The notes under the pieces are model-generated. The model was not told the DNA's origin, searched no databases, and was given only the letters and a program-made list of their open reading frames with translations. The position numbers were made by a program, and so were the translations under genes. DNA of 64,000 nt from contig MU394067.1 of assembly GCA_022578605.1 (NCBI GenBank), positions 310,001 to 374,000 of the forward strand, written 5' to 3'. The first letter of the stretch is position 1, and each line of letters starts with the position of its first letter. The DNA comes from Camillea tinctor. Lineage: Eukaryota; Ascomycota; Sordariomycetes; Xylariales; Xylariaceae. Below are positions 34,132-46,312 of the stretch, one piece after another.

Positions 34132-36484
34132 GTGGCAGACCAACACCCCCGTCCTCCTTCCACAACCACCCCATCCACCTCCGCCAACCCATCCACGTCT
34201 CAACACTCCCAAAACCTCTTCACCGCACTCTCCGCAACCAACGCCAATATTTCTTCCCCCCAGCAGCCCGTTATCTCTTCTTCAGCATCCCATATCGATA
34301 CCCACCCCGACATTCAGCATCCTCCTCCTGACCAGTCCATCTCGCCACGCCAGGTCCTAGGGAGGAGACGGCGAGCTTCGGACGACAACGACGCCGACGC
34401 CCTCCTCGGCAACGACGCCTCCCCCGCCGGAGTATCTACCTCTTCGCTTACCTATACCGACCCCCACCGAAGGAAGCGCAGACGTGCCGAGAGTACCATG
34501 TTGACAGAAGGAGATGAGGTAGCTGCTAATGGCACATCGAGGCCTTACGCTAATGGCAAGTCAACCCAGAGGCCTGCTGCTGCGACATCGGCAAATGGAA
34601 CACATAAGGCGTCTTCCTCGACCAACGGCTCGTCAAAACCACGGATTGCTAGCGATTACTTTGGCCATGATCGTGAGGAGGTCACCAGAATACTCATCCA
34701 AGCCCTGTCCGACATGGGCTATCACTCTGCTGCCCAGAGTGTGAGTCAAGATAGTGGGTTCGAGCTTGAGAATGAGACGGTAGCCGCCTTTAGAAATGCT
34801 ATACTTAAGGGGAATTGGGACGAGGCGGAGCAATTGCTTACTGGAGCAGCCATATCTGCTAGTTTAGATAGCCGAACTGGTAATGGGTTAGTGTTAGCTA
34901 AGGGCGCCGACCGGAAAACCATGCGTTTCTGGATACGGCAACAGAAGTTCCTGGAATTGCTTGAACAAAAGCAAACCGGGCGGGCTTTGATGGTGTTGCG
35001 ACAAGAGCTCACCCCTTTATTCCAAGATACACACAAGGTTCATTTTCTGTCTACACTTATCATGTGCCAGAACCCGGACGATATAAAATTGAAGGCCAAT
35101 TGGGACGGTGCGCATGGCGAATCGAGAAAAATATTGCTATCGGAACTTTCGAGTAAGTGAGACGGGTCCAGGGGGAGAGAACCAACCCACTTAGCAGTGC
35201 AAAACTGACATTCCTGCAGAATGTATATCTCCTTCTGTCATGCTCCCGGAGCGTCGTTTGGCGATATTATTAGATCAGGTCAAGGATAGCCAGGTTGGGG
35301 GTTGTATGTGGCATAGTAGCTCGGCATCCCCGTCTCTCTACTCAGATCATGTTTGTGACCGACGCCAATTCCCCACCGAGAACGTTACCGAGCTCGATGA
35401 GCACGCTGGCGAGGTTTGGCAGGTGGTTTTCTCTCACGATGGAACAAAACTAGCCACGTGCGATAGCGTGAGTGGAGTCATTATATGGGATGTTCCGTCT
35501 TTCACAGTTCGGCATATTCTCAAAGACCATGACCTGGGAGTCGGCAATGTGGCATGGAGTTGGGATGACACAATGATTGTCACCTGTTCTCAGGATAGGC
35601 ACGCAAGGCTATGGGATGCTACCGTAAGTGAAACTATAGTTATTCTATATGTTAAGCGTTTGACTGACTGTCTGGCAGACTGGCGTTTGTCGTAAGAAAC
35701 TAGAACGCTTTAAAGAGCCTGTGAGCAGTTGTATCTGGGCTCCGGATGGCGAATCATTTATCACCGGTTCTTTGGACAAGGATAACTCTCTAGTTCAGTG
35801 GAACCTCGCTGGAGAAAGGATTTATGAGTGGCACAGTCCTCAACCTCACCGCGTTGAGGACCTGGCGGCCTCCCCAGATGGACGGTGGCTGGTTGCGATG
35901 GATGACGCGACAAATGTTCACGTCTACAACCTTGCTGCTCGAGAACTCGAATACAAGATTGACCTGAAGACCCGGTTAACTTCTGTCAGCATTAGCCGAA
36001 ACTCGAGGCATTTGCTAGTGAACCGTAGGGATGGCGTTGCGCAGCTCATCGACCTCATTCTCCGCGAGCCTGTGCAAAGTTATAAGGGTCATGCTGGGGG
36101 CGACTTTATGATTCGGAGTGCATTCGGAGGAGCTGATGAGAGTTTTGTCATTAGCGGAAGTGAAGGTATATATTTCTTCCCTAGAATCCAGTTTTTCTCT
36201 CCACGGAAGCTAACGTAAACCAGACGGATCGATCAACATCTGGCATAAGGCTACTGCCCAACCTGTCGTGAAGTTGAACAACGGCCATAGTCCCAGATGC
36301 AATTCAGTATCATGGAGCCCAACAAATCCCTGTTTGTTCGCCTCCTGCGGTGACGACGGAAAGGTGAAAATGTATGCACCCCTTGATATTCCCATGCTAA
36401 ATGGTAATTTTGTTTCTAATTGTGTACAGATGGTCGAATAACGACTGGCGGCGAGCTCAGTTTGAGGCTACCTACGGTCATTAG
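34132..36484 (+). CDS. gid7: GID/CTLH E3 ligase subunit GID7 (WDR26-like), start uncertain
   Basis: GID7/WDR26 is a LisH-CTLH-WD40 subunit of the GID ubiquitin ligase, which in yeast helps degrade gluconeogenic enzymes. Exons from 34132: to 35152, 35220-35623, 35679-36165, 36224-36371 and 36430-36484, joining in phase to about 704 codons. The N-terminal 170 residues are disordered (Ser/Thr/Pro, Asn). LisH follows at EEVTRILIQALSDMGYHSAA, CTLH at AAFRNAILKGNWDEAEQLL, then WD40 repeats (FSHDGTKLATC, DRHARLWDA, SWSPTNPCLFASCGDDGKVKIWSN). The frame at 34132 begins with GTG, not ATG, and no in-frame ATG lies between it and the upstream stop at 34051. Either a 5' exon supplies the start (e.g. ATG 33905 joined to 34086, which keeps frame), a non-AUG start is used, or translation starts at ATG 34498. 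Confidence 0.85.
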
Positions 36485-37014
36485 GCAAATCGGAATGCAA
36501 ATGGGTTATGAGCGCAGTATCATGCTCTAGCGACTAATAATGATGGTATGTGAGACTCTGCTCGTACTTTCAATGTAGTACAATTCTTAGTTGGCATTAG
36601 GGAGGAACCCTAGTCAGCCAACCTGAGAATGGAGAGAAAGGGATAGGAAAGAACAGAGAATAGTTTATTAGTAGGTAGAGGTAGGTACAGACAAATTATC
36701 TCTGCTCGTAAAGAAGAGTGACGAAAAAGGGAGAGTCTTAGCAAAGTTCATCGCTGTCATCAATCACGTACACAGTGATTAGCGAAAAAGCATTATAAAG
36801 AAAATATGAGTATTCACTCTTATAAGAACTCTTTTTTTCTTTTTTCTCTTTTGGTTTTGCCCCTAGTGAATTTAATAACCAACCTGTGCTGAGTAAACTG
36901 CAAAGGCGTTTTCTCGTGTGTTTCGGAGATGGGGGAAACAAGCAAAGGGGCGTTTATAGGTAGATTATGAGTAGATCTTATTTTATCTCCCCCCCCCCCC
37001 CCCCCCCCCCCCCC

Positions 37015-37052
<38 letters not shown>

Positions 37053-37145
37053 GGGGTGGGGGGGGGGGGGGGGGGGGGTGGGGGGGTGTGGNNNNNNNNN
37101 NGCCCCCCTTTGGTGTTTGGGGTTTGGGGGTAAAAAACAAATGGG

Positions 37146-37181
<36 letters not shown>

Positions 37182-37524
37182 CCCCCCCCCCCCCCCCCCC
37201 CCCCTTTCTTTTCTGCCATATGCTGCCGGAGTGTGATATGTAGATGGGAGGTGGAAGGTGGGGGATGGCAAGATGAATTATAGTCCGGATAGCAAAGGGT
37301 GTGCTATAGCAGTAGACTTGAATTTAGTATGGAGGATGGGTGGCACAGATGTTGACCAGAAACATGATACCTACAACTATATCTATGTACGCAGCGCAGC
37401 AGCCTCGTCATGCCAATTGACGTCATATCTGGTCAGCCCCAGCTATATGTATGAGCTGTATAAGGTACCTAGGAGCCGATGACTACTTAGTGCAGGTATA
37501 CTCATTAGTGACTCTGGAGGATGG
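36485..37524. other. Intergenic region containing a homopolymer-flanked gap
   Basis: It holds the 3' flank of GID7 (36485-36988) and the artefact-like segment 36989-37204. A 320-bp upstream region of the unknown gene follows. Nothing coding is seen. Confidence 0.6.
36989..37204. other. Assembly gap with C/G/T homopolymers
   Basis: A C run (36989-37016) flips directly to a G run (37017 on), then ten Ns at 37092-37101, low-complexity G/T sequence, a T run and another C run ending at 37204. It resembles the gap at 19 kb and is best read as assembly or sequencing artefact. Confidence 0.85.
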
Positions 37525-38682
37525 ATGTCTTCCACTAAACTACGAAGCAGTTCGGTTGCAAAAATGGAGCAGCTGCCCGTTCATACCGCGATTCACGGTC
37601 GATACCAGGTCTTAGACATCTCGGGACAGCTCCCTTTCAGCGTGATCTTTGGTCTCTGTCGTCGCTCCTCAGCCGACAGAGACACGCGACCTATAGTTTT
37701 GCGTACCGCGAACTCGGCCCTAGATGTACCCTATGCGATCGCCCATAGGCTTCTCACGCTTCACGAGGAGCGTAGAGGAGGCGTGCCGGAGACACAAGTT
37801 CACATTTCAAGCAACCCAGAATCACTGACCCGCGAGGACGGAGAGTATCTGACCCTCTCCTCGCCAGTCAACAGAACGGAGCACTGGCGGGAAGCGATGA
37901 CCATCTACCAGTACCGCATCGACCCCAACAGCGAGCTGGCCTCAATGCTCCAGCCCGGCAGAAAGTACACGATCCGACTGGCCAGCGAGGACCTAGGCGT
38001 AAAGTGGTGGGCGTATAGCGACGGCGACCAGTATCAGAGACCCACCACCCAGGCCTCCGAACCCGCCAAGCTAGTCAACAGCAAGCCCTCAGCCGGCAAA
38101 GCGAGCTTCACCGCAGTACCGGCGCTGCCCTGGCCCCCGAAGGTGGAGACGCACCTGCGCTTGTGCCGCGCCGGTGGCCGCAACGCACCCGCGAGCAGCA
38201 CCCTGCTGGTATCGCTTCGCAACACCGGGCCCCAGCCCATCACCATCCAGACGCGCGGCCCCCAGCGCTTCCTCGTCCCCTGGGGTCCCTTCCAGCCCGA
38301 AGCAGCCCCTGACTCCCGCGCTGGACCCGCCCTCGACTCCAGCCTCTGCATCGTCGACGCGCTCACGCAGAAGGTGATCCGGGGCCCCGGGAACCCGGGC
38401 TTGGCGAATGGTCGCCGGCCAGGGCTGGGGGCTTGGGTCACGCTTGTGCCGGGCGAGCCGCTGGAGCGGCGCGTCGATGTTGGGGGGCTGCTTGCGGGGC
38501 TGCCGGATGGGAAGTATGGCGTGCGGATGGAGCGGAGGGGGGTGCGGTGGTGTGGCGGGGAGATCGCGGGGGGCGATGGGCGGGTGTCGAGGCGGTTGTG
38601 TAAGATGCTGGTCCCGCCCCTAGTACTAGAGACGGATGAGGTTGTTGAGTTGCGGATTCAGGGTGGGAGGGTTGTGGGGTAG
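37525..38682 (+). CDS. Hypothetical protein, probable beta-rich fold
   Basis: A single exon of 385 residues that I do not recognise. The first ~130 residues contain alternating hydrophobic segments (YQVLDISGQLPFSVIFGL, RPIVLRTANSALDVP, EYLTLSSPVNR). Then comes a segment like YTIRLASEDLGVKWWAYSD, a Pro/Ser-rich linker (about 170-215) and a second beta-like half (LLVSLRNTGPQPITIQTRG, AWVTLVPGEPLERRVDVGG, KYGVRMERRGVRWC). This suggests two sandwich-type domains. No signal peptide or membrane segment is seen. GC content climbs sharply in the 3' half. The start could be the ATG at 37525 or an in-frame ATG at 37564 (MEQLPVHT). Related fungal proteins of unknown function probably exist. Confidence 0.65.
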   Translation: MSSTKLRSSSVAKMEQLPVHTAIHGRYQVLDISGQLPFSVIFGLCRRSSADRDTRPIVLRTANSALDVPYAIAHRLLTLHEERRGGVPETQVHISSNPESLTREDGEYLTLSSPVNRTEHWREAMTIYQYRIDPNSELASMLQPGRKYTIRLASEDLGVKWWAYSDGDQYQRPTTQASEPAKLVNSKPSAGKASFTAVPALPWPPKVETHLRLCRAGGRNAPASSTLLVSLRNTGPQPITIQTRGPQRFLVPWGPFQPEAAPDSRAGPALDSSLCIVDALTQKVIRGPGNPGLANGRRPGLGAWVTLVPGEPLERRVDVGGLLAGLPDGKYGVRMERRGVRWCGGEIAGGDGRVSRRLCKMLVPPLVLETDEVVELRIQGGRVVG

Positions 38683-40498
38683 CTTCAAGAGGTGGGAGGA
38701 GAGGCACGCTACGTCGCTACCCGTTCCGAGTCTTCTCTAGAGTGCAGACGGAGATATACACCCATATTTCGTAGCCCGACGAATGATCGCATAGTGAACA
38801 TCACTCGGTATTTATTGCTAATCTCCTAGCTTCAGATTCCCTGTTCTTTCTTCGTCACCAGAGGCGATTAGTACCTCTACTCCTGAGCTGGGAGAGCGGC
38901 TGTCAGAAACGCATTACAAGATTTGTAGTGTTATCCAGCCGATATATGAAACCAAGTTAAAGTAAAGTGACCGCCGCAAGACTAGCTCAACTCAATAAAT
39001 TAAGACGTTATATACTACTTGGGAGTTACTGGCAGAGGATTTCGCCTAACAAGCGTTCGAACATAGTGGCTATACGATGGGATGCTGTTATTTGTGTAAA
39101 GGAAAGAAAAAAGAACATACTCATATGTGCTTGCCCTATGTTAGTATATATATTTATTTCTAGTCTCTTACGCGAGAATAACATCAACTACCATTACTAC
39201 GTTTTCTCTCCATATAACATGTGCGCCATGGCATTATATATATCAAACCCCTTAGAAGACTACAATAACGCTGTGACTTTTCCCCCTTACGAGCATTAGT
39301 TTTTACTATATAGATTCTAAGTATGTAGGTTCCAAAGTTCTCTGCTAGCTAAAAAGAATAGGCATTTGAGTACACTCCAAAATCAGAACACCAACTCGTC
39401 TCAATAGTTTCCAACAACGAATTTCGAGTCATGCCGAGCAGGAAATGAAAACCATAGCAATCGTTAAGCAGGGTAGGTAATTCTCAGAACAGCACACTCC
39501 ATGAGCAATCTTAAGGGCGACCATGAATTTAGGCTCAAGGTGGTATAGGTAATAGCAATTATATCCCCTATTGCGTCTGAGAGCAGATATATTTTAAGGA
39601 TATTGATGTTCTTTGGGGCAGTATATCATACATTAGTAATTCCCACTCACGCAATGTACTTTATTATTGGATATAAAAGCAGAGCAATGTTTTTGAAACC
39701 ACGCAGACTCTTAGAAGCCCATACAAGCATGTGTTTGGGAATTGATACTTATCTAGATTGTGTCGAGCTGGAATAGGAGAATACAATGGTTCTAGAAGAT
39801 TGAAGGCCATTTGCTTAGTTTTTATATTATTTCCCCTTTCTGTGGAAAAGGTTCTGGGGAATTTTACTCAACACACACACACATATATATATGTGCATAA
39901 AAAGTACATTGAGCCCTCTCATAGAAATGTGGTATTTGGTTCCTTCTTTTCTTGGTCAAAGGCATGAGCTTGTAACTACATCGGTTGGATGATATAGAAA
40001 AGGGGGCTTGTCCATGTTCCTTTATCTATAATCATTGCACAGGATGATTCTTGATATAACATGCCTTCTCTTTCTAGCAGAGATAACTTGGTGCACTGGT
40101 TGACTGTTGATATGATCTTCTAAATCATCGTGCTACCCCCGAAGAGCTTCAGTTTTCAGCGAGAAGATACTTCACTTATACTCGGCGACCAAGTAGCACA
40201 TGATCATCGTCGACTTACAATGTTCCACGTTCAAAGCACCTTCCGCATTGCTTCAAGGTAATGGATCCGGAAAGTTCTCTTGCTCTTTGGGATGCCCACA
40301 AACTACCAAGTAGCACCTCAATTTACTCTACCTCGAATCTTTCTCCTCTACCGCTTTGAGGAACTTCTCGCAGGGTCTTTGAAGATATCCCCACAGCTAC
40401 CATCTCCTACTACTATTACCTTGTCATTTTCTTCTCTATGAAAGCTATTCATCGACGTCCCGAGTTTCTTTTCTCTGGTCGAACAACTTGACCACATA
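38683..40498. other. A/T-rich intergenic region
   Basis: From about 38820 to 40080 the sequence is notably richer in A/T than its neighbours and holds (TA)n and (CA)n stretches (39140-39150, 39870-39895). No open frame resembles a gene or transposase. It may be old, decayed repeat sequence, but no repeat structure is visible. Confidence 0.45.
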
Positions 40499-41472
40499 AT
40501 GACAACGCCCCACGTCGAGATTCTCGCTGCCCTTCCAGGGTATGGAGAGGAAGGTAACATGGTTCGAGTTCGTTTCCTTTGTGACGGAACAAGTGTCAAA
40601 TATGGCCTAATATACATGGACGCGTTCCATGAGGAGTGGTATAGAGCAAGTCGGGTCAACTCCGTCATTCTTCCTGATCTCCCGGAAGAATGGACTTGGG
40701 TTTGTATCTGCTTGAACAAGGAGACTGGCATGCCTTTCGTCCTGAATTATCATAATGATCCGATCCAATGCGAAGACATTGCGGCTTGGCACCCAATGGC
40801 TTTTGAGTACACCGAGATCGCGAAAATCGAACAAATTAGAGTTGATAGAGGACGCAAGGAGGACCGTATGTGGATTGGTAAGTAATTCGGGAGCCATCCA
40901 CCCCCTCTAGCATCCTACCACGGGAGCGAAAATGTCTGTTAGGGCCAGGCTCATGAGTTTCCACCCCGAGAACATAATAGCACGACTCAAAAAGGGTACG
41001 CAAATGGCAGTTACTAACTCTCAATGTTATAGTCCAGCATCCCTCCGCAGATAAGCGTTGCCTTATGAAGATCGCCGAGATTCCCGAGCTCATGGGACAC
41101 ACCAAACGAGAGACCGAGATCTACAAGGACCTCGAGGGAGCCGACATCGCCCCTCAGTTCATGGGGCACGTCATGGAACAAGGCCGGATCGTAGGATTCC
41201 TAGTCGAATGGATCGAGGACGCGGAAGAGCCAGTACTCGAGTTCGACACCGACTTGTTGGCGGATGCCCTAAGCAAGCTTCACGCACGCGGCATTCTCCA
41301 CAAGGACATACATGCAGGAAACTTCCTGATCAAGGACAATCGAGCATACATCATCGACTTCGAGTACTCAGACTGGAGCAACAAGGATGAGGATTTCGAC
41401 GAGGAGATCGATCAGATCTACGAGTCCTCGCGGTTCTGGAACTTCACCCCCGATAATGACTCTTCCCCTTGA
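40499..41472 (+). CDS. Protein-kinase-fold protein (APH/Bud32-like small kinase)
   Basis: Two exons (40499-40877 and 41033-41472; donor GTAAGT, acceptor TTATAG) give 272 residues. The first ~125 residues are an unusual N-terminal region (VRVRFLCDGTSVKYGLIYMDAF) rather than a full Gly-rich loop. The second part shows kinase elements: CLMKIAEIPEL (candidate VAIK-type Lys), TKRETEIYKDL (candidate helix-C Glu), HGAR-like LHARGILHKDIHAGNFLI (catalytic loop HxDxxxxN) and AYIIDFEYSD (DFG replaced by DFE, as in atypical small kinases). The catalytic Asp and metal-binding Asn/Asp are present, so it could be active. The substrate is unknown. Such proteins are common lineage-specific genes in Pezizomycotina. 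The short C-terminus ends in an acidic stretch. Confidence 0.75.
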
Positions 41473-42849
41473 TGGGATACGAGGTGCCTTAGGGACCTAC
41501 CTATGAAGAATCTCTGGTATGGGAAGAAGGAGAAGGAGAAAGGGGGAAAGAGAAAAGGGGGCAGAGAAGAAGAGATTATAGGCCAAATGAGAATGGTCCT
41601 CGTTATGGAATATTGCTGTGATTGGGATTATGATGATTGTGCTTTGATAATGTGTTTTTTACATTTCGCCTCTTTACTTTCTCCTTTGGTATATACTCTA
41701 TATACTAGGAAGGTGAATTGGGTTGCCAGCCCCTATTTCTTCTTCTTGCTCAGCAGGATCGACTATAGGCCCATTCCAATATCTACCTAGTATGAGTTGG
41801 ACAGTAGGAGTACCTAGATCAAGACCACTTAAAAAACTCACACATAATACTACATAAGTGTTGTCGGGTCTCTCGGATTTAGAAAACTATAGGCAAGGAG
41901 ATACTGTAAGGCCTCACTACTAAAACAAGATATCTACATATGTAGGTATTATGAGTCATTGGTGGTGGGTGTACTGTAAGTACCCTTCTATGCAGATAGT
42001 AGGTATTGGCAAGTACTACGTAGGCATCTAGTATTAATATGTTGAAGGTTGTTTCGGCTTTAAGATAAAGTAGGTAGTAGAAAAAAAATAGGAGGCGTTT
42101 ATGGGATGGAGACAAATCAAGTGTAAGTTGCGTCGTCAGCTTTCACGCGTGGCACTTTTTGTATCTAGGTACCTAACCTAGCTGCCTATGTAGGCTCCTG
42201 CATTCTCTGTTCTCTGATTGATCACGTGGGAAATTACCTGAGGTGCATAAACTTATCTGCACACGGGCCACATGAAGGGGATCTCTACATACACTAGGTA
42301 CCTGACTACATATGTAGGATGAGAACACATTGTCACTCCGTACCGTAGTACCTAATCTAGGCCAAGAGATACTACGCGGAGGTACTACGCAAGTAAAGTG
42401 CCCCAGTGTTCTGGTCACTGCACCGTTGTCAGGCGCTCCCCTAAATTGTGTGCCTTGCCTTTGCGATGCAAATAAAACCTCCCACATGCAGCAGCCTTTA
42501 ACTTTCCTCCTCTAATAATAAACCTTAAACCACCATCACCAAACCAAACCAAACCACCAAGTGGACTGTGTCCACTCTTTAATACTTCACCTAGTGTACC
42601 TTTACTTACAGCAACAACTTATTTAATAAGTACAGCAACAACGACAACAACCACGATTTAAACGTACCAGAAACCAAGGTACCTTACCTACCTTTTTTTT
42701 ACCTTACATCTACCCAACCCAACCAAAACCTATTTACTATATCGGTCGGCTTCCCAACCTTTTCGAAGTCGACCCTTTCGACTTGCGATTATCCTCTTCG
42801 ATCCTCTTCGATCCCAGCGAGCCTCTCTCTCCCACGACCAGTACTGAAG
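41473..42849. other. Intergenic region upstream of vps1
   Basis: It contains the 3' flank of the kinase-like gene, TAGGTA-type motifs (41940-41950, 42168-42195, 42295-42300) and, from about 42480, an A/C-rich leader typical of highly expressed fungal genes, with ACCAAACC repeats (42535-42560). No gene is seen. Confidence 0.5.
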
Positions 42850-45190
42850 ATGGCTGATTCAATGGCTACACCGGGAGGTATCTCGGATCCCGCCCTCATC
42901 AAGTACGTAGCCTGCGACACCGCGAATCCTGAAATCCGAATCGCCATGGCTAACCCCTAGAACCTAGGCTTGTCAACAAGCTTCAAGATGTCTTTTCCAC
43001 AGTCGGTGTAAACAACCCCATCGACCTGCCCCAGATTGTTGTTGTAGGAAGTCAATCGAGTGGAAAGAGTTCGGTGCTTGAGAATATCGTAGGCCGTGAC
43101 TTGTACGTTGTTCCCCCCTCTCTTGACCGCCACTAACCTCCATCGGCCCACCTAACCTATTTCTTCCACAGCTTGCCTCGAGGGTCCGGTATCGTGACGC
43201 GGCGGCCTCTTGTTCTCCAGCTTATCAACCGACCCGCGCAAGCCAACGGTGTCAAGGACGATGTCGACTCCTCGGGAGACAAAGCTGCCAATGCCGACGA
43301 GTGGGGAGAGTTTTTGCACATCCCCGGCCAGAAGTTCTACGACTTTAACAAGATTCGAGATGAGATCAGTCGAGAAACAGAGGCCAAGGTTGGCCGGAAC
43401 TCGGGTATCTCTCCCGCTCCCATCAACCTCAGGGTCTACTCGCCCAACGTCCTCACCCTCACCCTGGTTGACTTGCCTGGTCTGACCAAGGTGCCTGTCG
43501 GAGACCAGCCCCGCGATATCGAGAGACAGATCAAAGACATGGTCCTCAAGTACATCCAGAAGTCGAACGCCATTATCCTGGCTGTTACCTCGGCCAACAT
43601 TGATCTTGCCAACTCCGATGGTTTGAAGCTTGCTCGAGAGGTGGATCCCGAGGGACAGCGAACGATCGGTGTCTTGACCAAGGTTGACTTGATGGACGAG
43701 GGTACCGATGTCGTGGATATTCTGGCTGGTCGCATTATCCCCCTGCGTTTAGGCTATGTTCCTGTTGTGAACCGAGGACAGCGGGACATCGACAACAAGA
43801 AGCCTATCTCACACGCGCTCGAGGCCGAGAAGAACTACTTCGAGAACCACAAGGCCTACCGAAACAAGAGCTCGTACTGCGGTACCCCTTACCTGGCCAG
43901 AAAACTGAACCTGATTTTGATGATGCACATCAAGCAAACGCTGCCGGACATCAAGGCCAGGATTTCGAGTTCGTTGCAGAAATACTCCGCCGAGCTTGAA
44001 AGTTTGGGACCCTCGATTCTGGGCAACAGCGCAAACATCGTCCTCAACGTCATTTCCGAATTCACAACCGAATGGCGGACCGTCCTGGATGGTAACAATG
44101 GCGAACTATCGAGCACGGAGTTATCTGGTGGTGCTAGAATTAGCTTCGTCTTCCACGAACTGTATTCTAATGGTGTGAAGGCGATCGACCCCTTTGATGT
44201 AGTCAAAGATCTGGATATCCGAACTCTCTTGTACAACTCGTCCGGTTCCTCCCCCGCCCTTTTTGTGGGAACCACTGCCTTTGAACTGATCGTCAAGGCC
44301 CAAATCAAGCGGCTGGAAGAGCCCAGCCTGAAGTGTGTATCGCTGGTTTATGACGAACTAGTGCGCATTCTTACCCAGCTTCTCGCCAAGCAGCTATACC
44401 GCAGATATCCCCAACTTAAGGAGAAAGTCCATGGCACTGTCATCACCTTCTTCAAGAAGGCTATGGAGCCTACCAACAAGCTCGTGAGAGATCTTGTAGC
44501 TATGGAGGCCTGCTATGTTAACACAGCGCATCCTGATTTCCTTAACGGCCACAGAGCTATGGCCATTGTCAACGAGCGCTACAATGGGGCGAAACCTGTT
44601 CAGGTCGACCCCAAGACTGGCAAGCCTCTACCCGCATCGGCCACTCCCGCTCGCGCTTCCAGCCCGTCTGTGGATGCCAATCTTGATGGCAACTCGGGCT
44701 TCTTTGGCAGCTTCTTCGCTGCCAAGAACAAGAAGAAGGCTGCTGCGATGGAAGCTCCCCCGCCCATGCTTAAGGCATCTGGAACGCTTTCGGAGCGTGA
44801 GAACATTGAGGTTGAAGTTATTAGTGAGTTTATCTATATAGTTCTATTTAATCTCACTGTTTCTAACCACGAGATACAGAGCTATTGATTGCTTCATACT
44901 TTAACATTGTTAAGAGGACTATGATTGACATGGTTCCCAAGGCTATTATGCTGAACCTCGTCCAGTGAGTTATTACTTATATATGCGAGGGTCCTCAGTC
45001 AGTTACTAACACCCATTCTAGATTCACAAAGGACGAGATGCAAAAGGAACTCCTCGAGCACATGTACCGGAGCGATACCCTTGATGACCTACTCAAGGAG
45101 AGCGACTACACCGTTCGCCGGCGAAAGGAGTGTCAACAGATGGTGGAATCGCTTGGTAAGGCTAGCGAGATTGTCAGTCAAGTGCAGTGA
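42850..45190 (+). CDS. vps1: Dynamin-like GTPase Vps1
   Basis: Vps1 is the fungal dynamin acting in vacuolar protein sorting, endocytosis and peroxisome fission. Exons: 42850-42902, 42968-43102, 43172-44823, 44880-44964 and 45022-45190, giving 697 residues (yeast 704). The P-loop [10 protein letters not shown] is at about 45, [16 protein letters not shown] is switch [15 protein letters not shown] is G3, and [12 protein letters not shown] is G4. The middle/stalk region follows, then an insert rich in Ala/Ser/Pro (about 520-590, with [16 protein letters not shown]). The GTPase effector domain ends at [10 protein letters not shown]. There is no PH domain, as expected for the Vps1/Dnm1 class. The G-domain is split by two early introns, a common fungal pattern. 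Acceptor choice at 42967 is set by frame. Confidence 0.97.
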
Positions 45191-46312
45191 TCACGCCAGT
45201 CACCGTCAGATTAAACGATTCAGGCCACCCGGCTGGTTTTTTTTTTTTTTGTAATGACTATGGAAGGGACGTTGATGGAATATTTAGAGAAAGAGAAATG
45301 GCCGATTCCCAGTACGAATGTTACGACACGATGTATGTAGCAGGAATGAGGTTTTCACGAGTTGTTGTTTGAGTATCCTCTTTACCTGTAATACCTCTTC
45401 CCCCCCTCCTCCCCTTCAACGCAATCTGTTTTTCCACGAATGTCATTTTCACGAAGTACGAAAGAGGGTAAAAATGGGAGAATGGAATTGGAATGGAGGC
45501 TTTTGGTCATAAACTATCATATCATACCCCACCCCCGTTTTCCCCTTTTCTCTTCTCTACTCTTCCCTCCCCAGATCTCGACCTCCCCCTCCCCCTTTTT
45601 AAACAACCGAAGCCACCACTACTACTATAACCCTCTAGAGATGCGAATGAGAACGCCAATTAGATAAGAGAAAAAATCGCAAAAATCCTATGAAAAACTT
45701 CTGAAAACCCGGGTGTTCTGCTTCTTACCATGTGATGCGATCTCATAGAAAAAAGCCCCTGTTGAACATGTTTTATTGATAAAAAGGGGTAATTCTGTGT
45801 GTTATGAAGGAGTGAGCACATTTGATTGAGAATTTATGACTGGTGTATTAGAGATATGATTCAGGAAAGTAGTTGATTTGAATAAAGCGTGTACACCTAG
45901 GTACTGTGTATGTTTCCATGCAACAGGTAGTCTAGGTTAGGATTTATCTGGGCAGGCAATCGTGAATAATGTCACTTGTGTTATTTTAGATTAGCTCGTG
46001 GGATATGAAATAGCTGACTATGGACTGATCTAGCAGGATAACTGAGCTGTGGGCTTATAAGCACGAAAAATTCCAGGTTGATTTTAAGTATGCCCTCTTA
46101 TCTAGAATCGAGACTCAAACTACGCATTTGATTCACAAGGAGGAATACACGAGGGAGAGGAGTTATTAGATATTATTCATTTTCTCGTTTAGCACTGCAG
46201 GCCCGAATCAAGTCCTTGAATGGGGAAAAGCAAAACACACTGAGAAGTCGCTCGTATGCGTCTGACATAAGAAATCAGTACGGAAGCGCACCCTCCCCCT
46301 CCCTTTCCCCCA
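45191..46312. other. Intergenic region between convergent genes
   Basis: This is the 3' flank of vps1 and of the CaiB-type gene. It contains a T run (45237-45251) and C/T-rich tracts (45400-45600); the rest is A/T-rich. No gene is seen. Confidence 0.55.

Noticed and set aside
34132..34134. Treating the GTG at 34132 as a normal start codon for GID7
   Set aside because: GTG starts are not standard in fungi; the position is used only as the first base of the supported coding frame.
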